Made by a program: the position numbers and the translations under genes. This document shows positions 30,317 to 40,260 of a stretch of 64,000 bases of DNA, piece after piece. Location: positions 9,896,706 to 9,960,705 of the forward strand of contig NC_088296.1 in the NCBI RefSeq assembly GCF_032854445.1, written 5' to 3'. The notes below the pieces were generated by a model, which saw only the letters and a program-made list of their open reading frames with translations, did no database searches and was not told the origin of the DNA. The DNA is from Liolophura sinensis. Lineage: Eukaryota; Mollusca; Polyplacophora; Chitonida; Chitonidae. Position 1 is the first letter of the stretch; each line of letters begins with the position of its first letter.

Positions 30317-33300
30317 GTGAGTTACAGCGTGCTAGATTCAAGACTGGAGGAACAGATTTGTCAATGATTTAATGTGTGATTCTTGATACTACACAACGGC
30401 CGATTTACACATAAATTCATTTCGTCAAGCAATCGCTATGTTACATGTAGTTTGAGGATAACATAAAATACTGGATGAATTTCTTTTCAGATTTTTTCCT
30501 TTATTTTTGTTGGATTATCTTGTGTTATAATTCTACTTTGGAAAAAATCTATCCCATAGGCCTTAACGCAGATGATTGTGGCGGGAATTGCGGACATGGA
30601 ACCTCATGTGTGAATGGGACGTATTGTACCTGTACAGAGGGATTCACTTCTCTTCAAGCCACATTCGGAAACTCCGCTGCTTTCTGTTTCCGTAAGTAAA
30701 CAACATAACATGTGTTTTGTAAGTAAACACCATAACATGTGTTTTGTAAGTAAACACCATAACATGTGTTTTGTAAGTAAACACCATAACATGTGTTTTG
30801 TAAGTAAACATCAGAACATGTGTTCCGTAATTAATCACAATTATTTGGAATATAAAGAGCGCAGCAAGTCAGATTTAAATGTTTATTTGATTGCTGTTTT
30901 ACACCGTACTGAAGAATTTTTCATCTGTACGATGGCGATCAGTTTAATGGCTGTGGAGGAAACCGGAGTTTAAAACACGGGCATTTAGCAGGTTACCGAG
31001 GAACGTTTTCACATGTGACGTACAGGCATGAACACTGTATTGGAGGAAAACAATTAATCTTCAGTGAACGTTAGACTGCGTCACCCATGCATGGCCAGTG
31101 AGAGTCGGAAAATCACCAAAAAAAATTGAATCTGTTCTAGTGTTTAAAACGGCGATGTTAATTTAACTGTTAATTAATGGAATACTATAATAACTATAAA
31201 GAATACAGACCAGTATCCACAAAACTGTTTAAAAACGGAAAACGCTGTTGAACTTATAATAATGATATCCACAAATAGGCCTGATTGGGAGTTTAGTTTG
31301 TTTGTAGACCTAACTTAAAAATATATATTGAACTAGTTGATTAGTATGTGTCACAGTGAAGGGTATTACACGTATTATGGTGAGAGTAGACCGGAGAGAA
31401 ACCGACAAGCATCTGCGGGTTGGTGGCAGAGATTCCCATGTACAACCGGGACGGAAGCCAGCATAGGCTGGGCCACTGGCAATATCTTTTGTGAAATCAT
31501 CGTGGGTTGTATTGAAGACAGTTCACCTCCATGCAACAAATACAATAGCTTAGGGTGATGTTCAATGGAAATGTGTAACATCACAGATGGCGCCTTTTGT
31601 AGTATGAGATCTTTACATATTAACGGGAAAAACGTAATCGTTCGTTACTTCTAAATCACAATCTGATCGGTTAGGGTCTGTAACGCTCGTCATTTTCGAA
31701 CTGTATCTAATACCGCTTAACCTGGGGCTAGGGGTCGTAAAGTTAGCCATGCTCATTACATCTGCATGATGCCTTTATGAACAATTGCAGTCAAAGCGCG
31801 ACTGAGATACTTGTTCAATTGTTATTTGACATGGAACTCATTCATGGACAACGAATTTGAACTTTGATATGGAATTCATGCCTGGAATATCCACTGTCTT
31901 CCCGGCATCATTGAAAACTGATGACCGCTTCTCTCTTCTGTGTTACCGGCTTTATTTCCTATTTGTATAATTTCTTACATACCTTTCTCTTTGAGAGCTA
32001 GTGTTAAACGTTGTTTTAGAAATGGATCTTGCGATTATCGACTTGGAACGCCCTTTACGGACTACGAATGGTATATGAACGTCGGACATGACGCTTATAT
32101 TTAACACCTTTGTTATAAAACAGAGATCTGTCAGACTAAAGGGGAGATGTGTCCTGTCAATACCAAATGTAGAACGATTCTTTACAAGAATAAAGACGTA
32201 AAAGTGTGTGACTGTTCAGCCGGGTCAGAACGGTCATCATCTACAGGAGAATGTGTAGGTGAGAGATTATTCACATTACAGATGTGTTAAGTTTAGGACA
32301 GTTAGGTCAAATACACTGCAATTAACCATCACTGTAATTTTATTACCTAATTCTACTCAATCCATAGTACTATGACATGCACAAGTTAATACCCCAAAAC
32401 CCCAAACTGAGGTAAACTAACAAGATTCGGGATTTCACCGGTTACCTGTGACAATTTTGTAACCGTCACTTTGTTGTTGGTGCTATGGTTTTGTTCTTTA
32501 AGCTGTCTTTATATTTCACACGTTCGCATGGGGCTTTGGTGTTTGTGCTTATACATCTGTGAGAAACAAACATTTGTTTTAGCTGTCAATTTGCCAAGAA
32601 ACCGGATTTCACCAGTTACGTGTGACCATTTATTAATCATCACATTGCTTTGGTTTTACTTTCTAAGCTGTCTTTATATTTCATGCGTCCATATGGGGCT
32701 TTGGTATTTTCCTGTGTATGTGTCTGTTGTAAACAAATATTTGCTTTGTCTTGGTGATATTGGATATTAGCTATTTTCTAAATATTTGTGCGTAAAGGTA
32801 AAATGATCTGAAAATTCAAGCATGACGTCATTTTCTAAAGGAAGCAAGATGAATTTAAGGATGTAAGTGAATCTAGATGTACTGAATCAAAGTTCCGCTA
32901 AAGGTTATTCAAATATAGACGAGTGTGCCTCACATCTGTACGTGTCGTAACAACACTGTTTGTACAAACACGGTGGGAGGGGAAGGGGGTGGGGGACTAC
33001 ACATGCGCCTGTGAAGAGGGATACAGGCAGAGAGAGGATGGAGAGGTGAGGTGTATTCAGTGTAAGAATGTATGAGAGAATACAGGGGAGCTCTGTACAC
33101 GGTGATGGAAAGATTGTGTTGTTTTTTAGAGGGTGATCTCATTGCAACAACCGACAACAGGAAGACGACGACGAAGAAATCTCACTCCTTTTGGAATAAG
33201 CGAAGTATATGTAGCTTGGAACTAGTGAAATGATATTACAAGGAAGATGATATTTACAAAATAATTAAAGTGTTTTTGCAGTCAGCCACCAATGCCCTTG

Positions 33301-35204
33301 AAAACTCAAGTGTCTTACTTCAACTGAGCATTCTGCATCTCATGCATGTTTTCTTTGTTGGTGAAGTAAGCTATCAGAACTTGTTAGTCAGTTTGTTACA
33401 CAGCAGACGCAGGACTTTGTTGATTATTTCTCTCTTGTTTGACCCTCTTTATAACTTGTTCAGTCAAAGTCTCGTTCCATGGCAGCTGATCAACGCACTT
33501 GGCGAGAGTGACTGCAGGTCCGAATCAAGCTCATGTTGGTTCGTCAACAGCCTTAAATTTGGTCGTGTATCTGCTTTTATTTACTTATAAACGTGTTCCA
33601 TCCACTCACAAACCTGTTTAAACATTCTTGATTACCCCTGAATCAATTATATGCAGAGTTTAAATACGACAGTAGTCTTATACTTCATGACACCTTCATG
33701 ATACTCGTGTACTCTGCTGTTGTCTTTCATTATTTACCGTATTTATTTTCATATTTAGTTCGAACGCTTTTTATCCATGAAGGCAGATAAAGTATCTGTA
33801 TTATGAGACCTGTCAGAAATGTTAGGCTATTATATTTGATCACATTCCCTATAACACTGCCATCTGAAAACAATCTTCACAGAAAGTCATTAGACGAAAA
33901 TTGAGAATCTGAACGTATGTGAGCTTGAGAAGTTCCTAAAGAAAAGACGTGTCATTTGTGCTTCTGGAAAAGTTTGTGACAAGTAATCAGTAGATTGACG
34001 TCAAGAAAGCTTGTCTAACAATTTTTTCACAAATCATGTGATACAGTTGGACTGTTTTTACCTTTAACGACAAAAGATTTCCGACTCAAAACTCCCCAGT
34101 TTCAGCTTCACTCATTACGGCTACACCCCAAGCTACGGCTACAACTACGGCTACAACTACGGCTACATCTCTGGATACAACTACGGCTACAACTACGGCT
34201 ACAACTACGACTACAACTCCAGCTGTATCCACATCTAGAGATACAGCCAAGGATTCCTCAGCGTTGTTGATCGGTCTGGCAGTAGGTATAGGCACAGTGG
34301 TTCTTCTGGTCGTCTTATCTGTAGTTGTTGTTTTCAGGTAAGCAATGTGATTGCCAATGTAAGTGCAAAGCAAACAATTAAAGTCGATTTACACACAGAG
34401 AAATGAATATATTGTAATTGATCGTAAAGGAACTGGGTGTGGCATAACATTGTAAACTATCCTTACCAGGACAGCAATATACCAATTTGTCATGCGTATG
34501 GCGTGAACATATATTGTCTTGTAACATTTCTTTGATCATGTGTGTCATGTGATGATTTCAATCAACGTCACAAGTTATGACTGCAAAAACTAGTGTGTCA
34601 CTCACTCTAAGTCCCTTTACTTTTACCATGAGTATAATTCTCTTGTAACCAAATAAAGAGAATTACATTCAAAGACGTTTAAACTGGATGTAATGCCTGC
34701 GAAAGCCAATCAATGTTCACTCGTAGAAATGCTCTGCGCTTGCGATCATTTTGTAATAGACTGTATTTTTTTAATATTTTTTGTTTTGAGTATTACGCTG
34801 AAATATCAGTTGAGAAAGTAATACGAATGGTTTTTAGCTTTCAACGTTTCATCCGTCATTTAGGTGAAAGTTTCCATTTGTAAATATTCCTTGTTGACAT
34901 ATCCAATCAAAGCTGACAATGTACCAGAAGTATTTTGATTTACAGAACATGGAATCGTGCAAGATGTGATGGTACAGAAGATATCGGTATAGAAACACAT
35001 GAAAACCATTCTGAAATCACAAGGCACGCTTATGAAAACGGCGCTGGGCAATCTGTACAAAATGGCAGTTTCCCACCTTACGAAAACGTCAGCATTGAGA
35101 CCACGACATGTCCAAGCAACGCCCCTAGCGGAATGTACATCTCTGCCAATACACCAGACGCCTCTGAAACTTTATACACAACTTTGACATCAACCTCTAT
35201 GTGA
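30238..35204 (+). CDS. EGF-domain single-pass receptor, copy A (short Tyr-motif tail)
   Basis: Five exons join in phase: 30238-30316, 30560-30691, 32124-32258, 34106-34337 and 34946-35204, giving about 278 residues. In order: signal peptide (ISLVILTAICITG), EGF-like domain 1 (six Cys: DDCGGNCGHGTSCVNGTYCT region), EGF-like domain 2 (ICQTKGEMC...VCDCSAG...GEC), a Thr/Ala-rich stalk likely to carry O-glycans, one membrane span (LLIGLAVGIGTVVLLVVLSV) and a cytoplasmic tail with YENG, YENV, YISA and TLYTTL. A decayed third EGF exon at 32919-33045 must be skipped; the joint from exon 3 to the stalk exon stays in frame. The family was not recognised by name. Domain layout resembles invertebrate EGF-repeat phagocytic or adhesion receptors; that role is inferred. 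Confidence 0.8.
30560..30691 (+). CDS. Receptor A exon 2: EGF-like domain 1
   Basis: A 132-nt exon, phase 1 to 1, acceptor cccatag, donor gtaagt. Six cysteines with EGF spacing. The donor lies at the start of a 27-bp minisatellite. Confidence 0.85.
30692..30826 (+). repeat. 27-bp minisatellite carrying the 5' splice site, 5 copies
   Basis: GTAAGTAAACACCATAACAT plus GTGTTTT repeats at 30692, 30719, 30746, 30773 and 30800. Copy B has only two such units (40637 and 40664). Confidence 0.93.
30880..30975 (-). mobile_element. Degenerate SINE, family 1, in intron 2; shared with copy B
   Basis: TTGATTGCTGTTTTACACCG, then ATGGCGATCAGTTTAATGGC. A matching remnant lies at about 40723-40815, so insertion predates the gene duplication. 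A second fragment (ACGTATTATGGTGAGAG..., GGAAGCCAGCATAG) is at 31365-31460 and 41143-41235. Confidence 0.65.
32124..32258 (+). CDS. Receptor A exon 3: EGF-like domain 2
   Basis: A 135-nt exon, phase 1 to 1, acceptor aaaacag, donor gtgaga. Six cysteines (ICQ, EMC, TKC, KVC, DCS, GEC). The same length and phase as in copy B. Confidence 0.85.
32310..32760 (+). repeat. Dispersed repeat family copy in receptor A intron; pair at 41570-42060
   Basis: CCCCAAACTGAGGTAAACTA, GGGATTTCACCGGTTACCTG, GTCACTTTGTTGTTGGTGCT and a second half repeat GGATTTCACCAGTTACGTGT. Present in both receptor copies. An additional piece of the same family at about 31700-31830 is only in copy A. Confidence 0.65.
32919..33045 (+). 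pseudogene. Receptor A decayed EGF-like exon
   Basis: Acceptor aaatatag and donor gtgagg are present. The translation shows DECAS, then CRNNTVCTNTVGG in a second frame, then YTCACEEGYRQREDGE in a third: a calcium-binding-type EGF domain broken by two frameshifts, one near 32933 and one in a G-rich run (32971-32996). Reading straight through meets a TAA. Confidence 0.75.
34106..34337 (+). CDS. Receptor A exon 5: Thr-rich stalk and transmembrane segment
   Basis: A 232-nt exon, phase 1 to 2, donor gtaagc. Two tandem acceptors (CCAG before 34100 and TTTCAG before 34106) both keep the frame and differ by two residues. It encodes ACA/ACT-type Thr-Ala repeats, STSRDTAKDSS, and a ~25-residue hydrophobic span ending VVVVFR. 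Confidence 0.85.
34946..35204 (+). CDS. Receptor A exon 6: short cytoplasmic tail
   Basis: Acceptor tttacag; encodes RTWNRARCDG to TLYTTLTSTSM then TGA. Compared with copy B it keeps the start (RNRARCD, AYE-G, SFP) and the ISANTPD...TLY segment but lacks most of the intervening region and everything after it. Confidence 0.8.
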
Positions 35205-36254
35205 GAGAAAAAGATCACAAGGGTATAACTTTTGACTACCGCTAGTGGGTGTGGCGTCATACCACATCTTCGTAGTTGTTAGTCCGAGTACACAGGCTAG
35301 TTGGTTGAGATATATCCGTATACACCATATTTATGGCTGCTCAACCTCTAGCCACAGACGCCGCCGTGGTGAAGCTCCCAACCAACTGCACCGTTCATGT
35401 AACATTTTGGCACATATGTGATGATGCCGTAATTTGAGTGCGGCTTTTGCAAATACAAAACAGTTGTCCTAATCTCTAAGCTTAATCTCTGGAAAAACAA
35501 TTCCTTGTTATTGTGTATGGATACTTTGATAATTAAGTGTTGCTGTCTATACATGTATCGACAGCTGACTGTTACAGTGTACATAAGCCTTGGCATCGGT
35601 ATTTTGGCAGATGTGTTAGAATGTCATTTAATACGACATCAACCCTTCGATTAAAAAGTATGAACAAAATCGTCATTTGATTTGGCTGAATTCTATTAGT
35701 GTGTAAGGCAAAAGATACCGTATCACAATATGTCAATATCAGCTGATGATTTACAATGAGTATAATTCCATCGTAAGCAAATATGGACAGAGCGTCGAGA
35801 TCATCAAGTTGGATATATGGGTAGTTGCAATCAAAGCGGGTGCGCGATTTGAATAGTGATTTCACTTATTTGCCCAAAACAATCAGCGTCTTTACATGAG
35901 CTCAGGCTGCTTCTCTTTGCAGGATTCCGTCCAAATTTCGTACATTATGTACGCTCTCAATGGTTTGTAGGTAATGTCGTTTTGGGAATCACAGTTCATG
36001 AGGAATGTTACAAGACGTTTCCTGCTCAAATCTATATACGTCTTTGTGTGTCCCTATTCCCTCTTAATACACACGACACGAAGGGTCTGCGTTCAGGAAA
36101 ACACACTTGTGACTGGTCATATTCGTAATAACTTTCTTTTCAGGTATAGTACCTATAAATGTGAAACACAAGCTAAACTGCTTTTGTACTGAAACACAAA
36201 TTAAAACAATGATTATATTTCAACTAGCTTCATATTTCAAAACTTTTTATTTGA
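35205..36254. other. No gene seen downstream of receptor A
   Basis: AT-rich non-coding sequence; includes the unknown 3' UTR of receptor A. No clear polyadenylation signal was found close to the stop. Confidence 0.4.
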
Positions 36255-36830
36255 CAACAGTAGGTGTACACCATAAAAGAGTAAAACGAGAGCAGCGACG
36301 TCATCGTGATATCTGGCGAATGGTCAAACTGGTGATATACGGCATCTTGTCAATTTTCCTCAATGAATATTTTATTTCAACTGTTTTGTAAATGTATAAA
36401 TAGTAACAATCTACACGCCCCATGGCTTAAGCAGAATTAGGTACAGAAGATGCAGGGATGTTCACTGCAATATTTTAGACGTCTGGAATTACTGAAAACG
36501 CTGTGTCGTCATCAGATTGAACATACAATAACACTAAGACAATGCCTCGGGGATGCCTAGTCCACAGACAAAACCCTGGTTTGTGGAGGAATACAATACG
36601 ATTAAAGACGTACAGCACAGGGTGTAAAACCAGAGCAGCGACGACAGTGTGACATCTGGCAAATGATCACGGGTAACCGATGAAATACCCCACTTGTCTA
36701 TATGCCTCAGTTGGAGTTTTATTCTAACTGTTCAATTAATGCATAAATTGTAGCAATCTACACACCCTTTAATATGGCTTAAGCAGAACTGATTGATTAG
36801 ACGTCACTGGTCACATCACAAATCCAGCCC
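36255..36830 (-). repeat. Two adjacent copies of the dispersed repeat family
   Basis: 36255-36590 and 36595-36830 each contain AGAGCAGCGACG-type words, ATCTGGC(A/G)AATG-TCA, and a stretch related to GCATAAATTGTAGCAATCTA and GGCTTAAGCAGAA. Each has a single minisatellite unit only. Confidence 0.7.
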
Positions 36831-37488
36831 ATGCCAATCTTCATGTTCCTTAAATAAGGAAACTTAATTGCCAGTAGGGGCCTCCAGCTTAACAAAGAGT
36901 GTGAGAACAATATTTTCTATAGTGTTGTTCAAGTAGCAATCATTAACATGCGCTCTGTCTGTTTGTGTTTCCTTGCAAATTTTACTTATTTCATTGTTAC
37001 TAAGACCACGATCAAGAAATAGTCGATTAAACTAATGTATTGTGTGCAAAAGTGCCCTGGGTAAAACTTCTAACCTTCGGCAAGTTACTGATGGACGTGT
37101 GGCCCACAGATAAGCACGCCACATTGGCCACATGAACAGTAACAGTGGGGTAATCCCACTGCTCCAGTGTCCTAGCGATAGCGTTATTTCTCAGATTTGA
37201 ACAGAAACAAAGTGTACGCTGAACTAACACAAATATTAAAAAAATACGAGAGAGAGAGAGATTTCCACCCATCAATTAGGATTCATTTAATCGTATCAGC
37301 TTATTTAATAAATATTGTCAAGGAGAACTGTGTTTTGATTGGTTTTGATTTCATTTTCAAAACTCATATCAGTCTGTAATTAACATTCAATTTTCATTTG
37401 ATCTTTATTTGATAGACAACAAATCCAGAGCAGATCTGTCTGAGTAATACATCTCACTTTGGACCTAGTAATAGTAGACGCGGTTCCC

Positions 37489-37872
37489 TCACATGCCGAA
37501 GGTTCCATCTTTTCCCTTTACTGATGGGACGTTGATGGAAGTGTTCTTCTTATCCCATGCGATATATGGGCATTTCACCTCAGTAAGAAGATCACTATCA
37601 ACTAGTCCGGAGAATGGACATTTGGGGTTAACAAAAATACCTCAGTCCTTGAAAACATTTCCTGTTATCTTTTCTCACTCCTTGACCGCTATTGTGTCAT
37701 AATTTCTGCCGTGTCTGACTGAGGCTGTATTAAGGCCTTTAGCCATAGTATAGCTTCTGGCCCCGGCTCCTATATACGTCCTGTCTGCTGTTTTGCATAT
37801 TCTGTCAAAATAAGAAGACTGTAGCCTTTGTAGTCTCTCCTCCAACCATATCTTCCAGCTTGATTGACACAA
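37489..37872 (-). pseudogene. YqaJ-type exonuclease domain fragment, broken
   Basis: On the minus strand, one frame reads CQSSWKIWLEERLQRLQSSY, FDRICKTADRTY, ASVRHGRNYDTIAVKE, a TGA, EKITGNVFKD, a second TGA, then GIFVNPKCPFSGLVDSDLLT, EVKCPYIAW and ends near 37489. The order SSYFxRICK, HGR.YE/D..A, GIFVNP, SGLVD, EVKCP fits the YqaJ/lambda-exonuclease-like nuclease fold (acidic D and E-x-K catalytic residues are still visible). Two in-frame TGA codons and lack of flanking exons make it a pseudogene or transposon-borne remnant. Such domains are common in mobile DNA of marine invertebrates (general knowledge). Confidence 0.65.
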
Positions 37873-38474
37873 CGTGTCTTTCCTCGTTCCAACTGAAGTG
37901 ATATGAGCAACCTTTAAGTATTACTTTAGTTGCTCCTGTTTTGTTCCCGAACAATAATCTAGGTCCAACTAACAAGCAAACGGGTTTGGTTGTTTGACCA
38001 GTTGGTGATTGGCACATTAGGAGTACAGTCCAGTAAATTCGCTGCTACATTATAAACATATTCCTTCTAATTTTGTTTATAATCTTCATGGTACTTGGGT
38101 TTCATAAGGTTAAAGTGAACACAAGAACATGTAGTCATGTCCGCTTCTCAAAAGCTATTTTCCCCATTTTCGCAGGTCATCTAGTGTATTTCTTAGCTTT
38201 ACGAAATTTTTACAGCGTGCATTAGGTCCCATTCCAACCGCAAATTCCCGTTGTGATTGACGTATTCTGACATGCGTGTTGACGAATAAGCCCACATCAG
38301 GTTCTGATTAAATGCAACTTCAGACAGTTATAGAATCTGGCAATACATTAACAAATGTACATACATATATTTACGGCAGGTGGGCTCAGTTCCCAATCAC
38401 CCCGCCTTTAACACACACAATCACACGTGCCCATGCACTTGATAACCGCTATTAAACAATAATGAAATAAACGT
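37873..38474. other. Unassigned sequence upstream of the YqaJ fragment
   Basis: A short minus-strand open stretch (to about 38017) precedes the YqaJ fragment in a different frame. It may belong to the same decayed gene; I recognise no domain in it. Confidence 0.3.
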
Positions 38475-39499
38475 GCATGGGTTTTCTCCAAGCACTACCT
38501 GTCGGTTGGCATTACATACCTGTGATATTGTCAATTTAAAAATGATCAAATCATGTATATAGTTAAGAATTTATTTTCTTCAACCGATAGCAGTTATTTT
38601 TAATTCCCCCAACCAACAAAAGGGTAGGGGCTAGTTTCATGAAGACCGTACTTAGTGTTAAGAAGCCCTTAGCTAAGTGCACCTTATATTTCTACAAGAA
38701 ACGTTGCCTTGATATTTACGGGCATACTTAGATAAATGAGCTTTATGAAACCGGTCCCAGGTCATAATGTTGATTGTTACACCTCAGATTACAGCTCTTA
38801 TAATGTAGCAAAACAAATCGGACTCTGCCCTGCTTTCCATATATTGGGATAAACATTGTATCCCGGGTAACCGCTCTACCTTGGCTCTTGTATTTAAATC
38901 GGTAATCGTCTTTAGTGGTGGAAAATTGACTTTAAATACTGCAGAAGAATCTGTTTTCCAAAATTCTGCTTTCTGTCAGATGCCTCAAGTCAAAGAATAA
39001 ATGTGAAAATTAAAACACTAGACGTTTTCTTCAACTTAAATTAAATATTTTTTTTCGATATGTTCACATACATAGACCTTAGACTACATGTTGAATCCAT
39101 TTTATTTCAGGAAGTATATGCTGACATACACGTATATACGAAAGACATATTGTCAGTTTACCTCAGGGCTTTATTCTAAATCTTCATATAAATGCTTAGT
39201 AGCAAGTTACACGCCCCCTAGGTTAATAGCTTCATCAAAATTACGTTAAAATTTACCCCTCAAGACTTTGTATCCGCATTAAATTCACAAGGAGTGAGTG
39301 AGTTTAAAGTGCCATGATGTTATAGGCGTAATCATTTTCTGAGTCCTTGTCCCTGACAAGTCCTTGTCTCGAATTTCGTACTGAGCCTTTTAGAGGCAGT
39401 CAGGAGAAGTCAGAAAGGGGAGGCGACGGGGCAGGGGACGGTACAATATTACCACTATAGTCAGTAATCCTGAGCCACTGATTCAGCCCACGTAACTCT

Positions 39500-39590
39500 T
39501 ATACTCATCAACTTATACTCATCAACTTCTACTCATCAACCTATACTCATCAACTTATACTCATCATCTTAAACTCATCAACTTATCGGG
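39500..39590. repeat. 14-bp tandem repeat (ACTCATCAACTTAT)n
   Basis: About six units; unit A has fewer (about 29590-29640). Lies upstream of the receptor B start. Confidence 0.8.
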
Positions 39591-39777
39591 TACAAGTACA
39601 TATATACTCCTTACATACCCATGCGTGTAAAGTATTATTGGAAACAAAAGTGATAGTTTTTGCCTTTTGACAGCTCTTCCTGCCTCATCATCGTGATCTT
39701 ATTGACCTCGGCGTTGTTCAAGATTTTTGTACAAAATTTTATAGTGGTGGCAATGATGTGAAGCAAACTTAGAAAGC

Positions 39778-39789
39778 GGCGCATGCGCA
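39778..39789. promoter_or_regulatory. NRF1-like palindrome upstream of receptor copy B
   Basis: GGCGCATGCGCA, identical to the site before copy A and at the same distance (~400 bp) from the start codon. Confidence 0.35.
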
Positions 39790-40181
39790 AATAAGGAGTA
39801 TTAGGTATATACCTTACAATCTCAGTAAACATGACCCTTAAGTGAAGCATATTAGTGTTAAGCAACAAGCAAAAAGGGAAACATGCAGTCCTGTTATACG
39901 TGGTTGTTATTGAGGTAACATAGACCACCATGTTGTACATGCGGAAATACACTAAGGCAGCTCACGGTTCATGACACAGTCCACATTACTCTGTATATTG
40001 TGGGCTTATTTTTGGCACGACAAGGAAGTTAACATCTTAAAACCCATAACGCAATTAATTAAATATTGGGGCTGCGGTATAGGCACACACACATAGGTAA
40101 AAGGCTGTATGCGGCTGTATGCCTGTGAAGATCTAAAGAACTTTAAAACGAAGAACTCGGAAATTCTGACAGCAGAAAACC

Positions 40182-40260
40182 ATGAAATGTCAGAGATTCC
40201 CAAGAAGCAGGGGACAGATTTTGATGTCACTGGTCATTCTGACGGCCATATGTATCCCAG
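40182..40260 (+). CDS. Receptor B exon 1: signal peptide
   Basis: ATG at 40182; ends before gcaagt (GC-type donor) where copy A has gtgagt. Encodes ILMSLVILTAICIPG as the hydrophobic core. Confidence 0.78.

Larger units (their letters stand above)
28490..35204 (+). repeat. Segmental duplication unit A (receptor gene copy A)
   Basis: Sequence from about 28490 (GGGTTTTCTCCAAACACTAA) through the receptor gene is repeated in the same order and orientation at about 38475-44857. The offset falls from ~9.94 kb at exons 1-2 to ~9.27 kb at exons 3-6 because unit A has about 0.69 kb of extra DNA in intron 2. Confidence 0.92.

Noticed and set aside
34086-34373. Minus-strand Val-rich open frame over the receptor stalk exon
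   Set aside because: It is the antisense shadow of the ACT/ACA/GCT repeats of the Thr-rich stalk.
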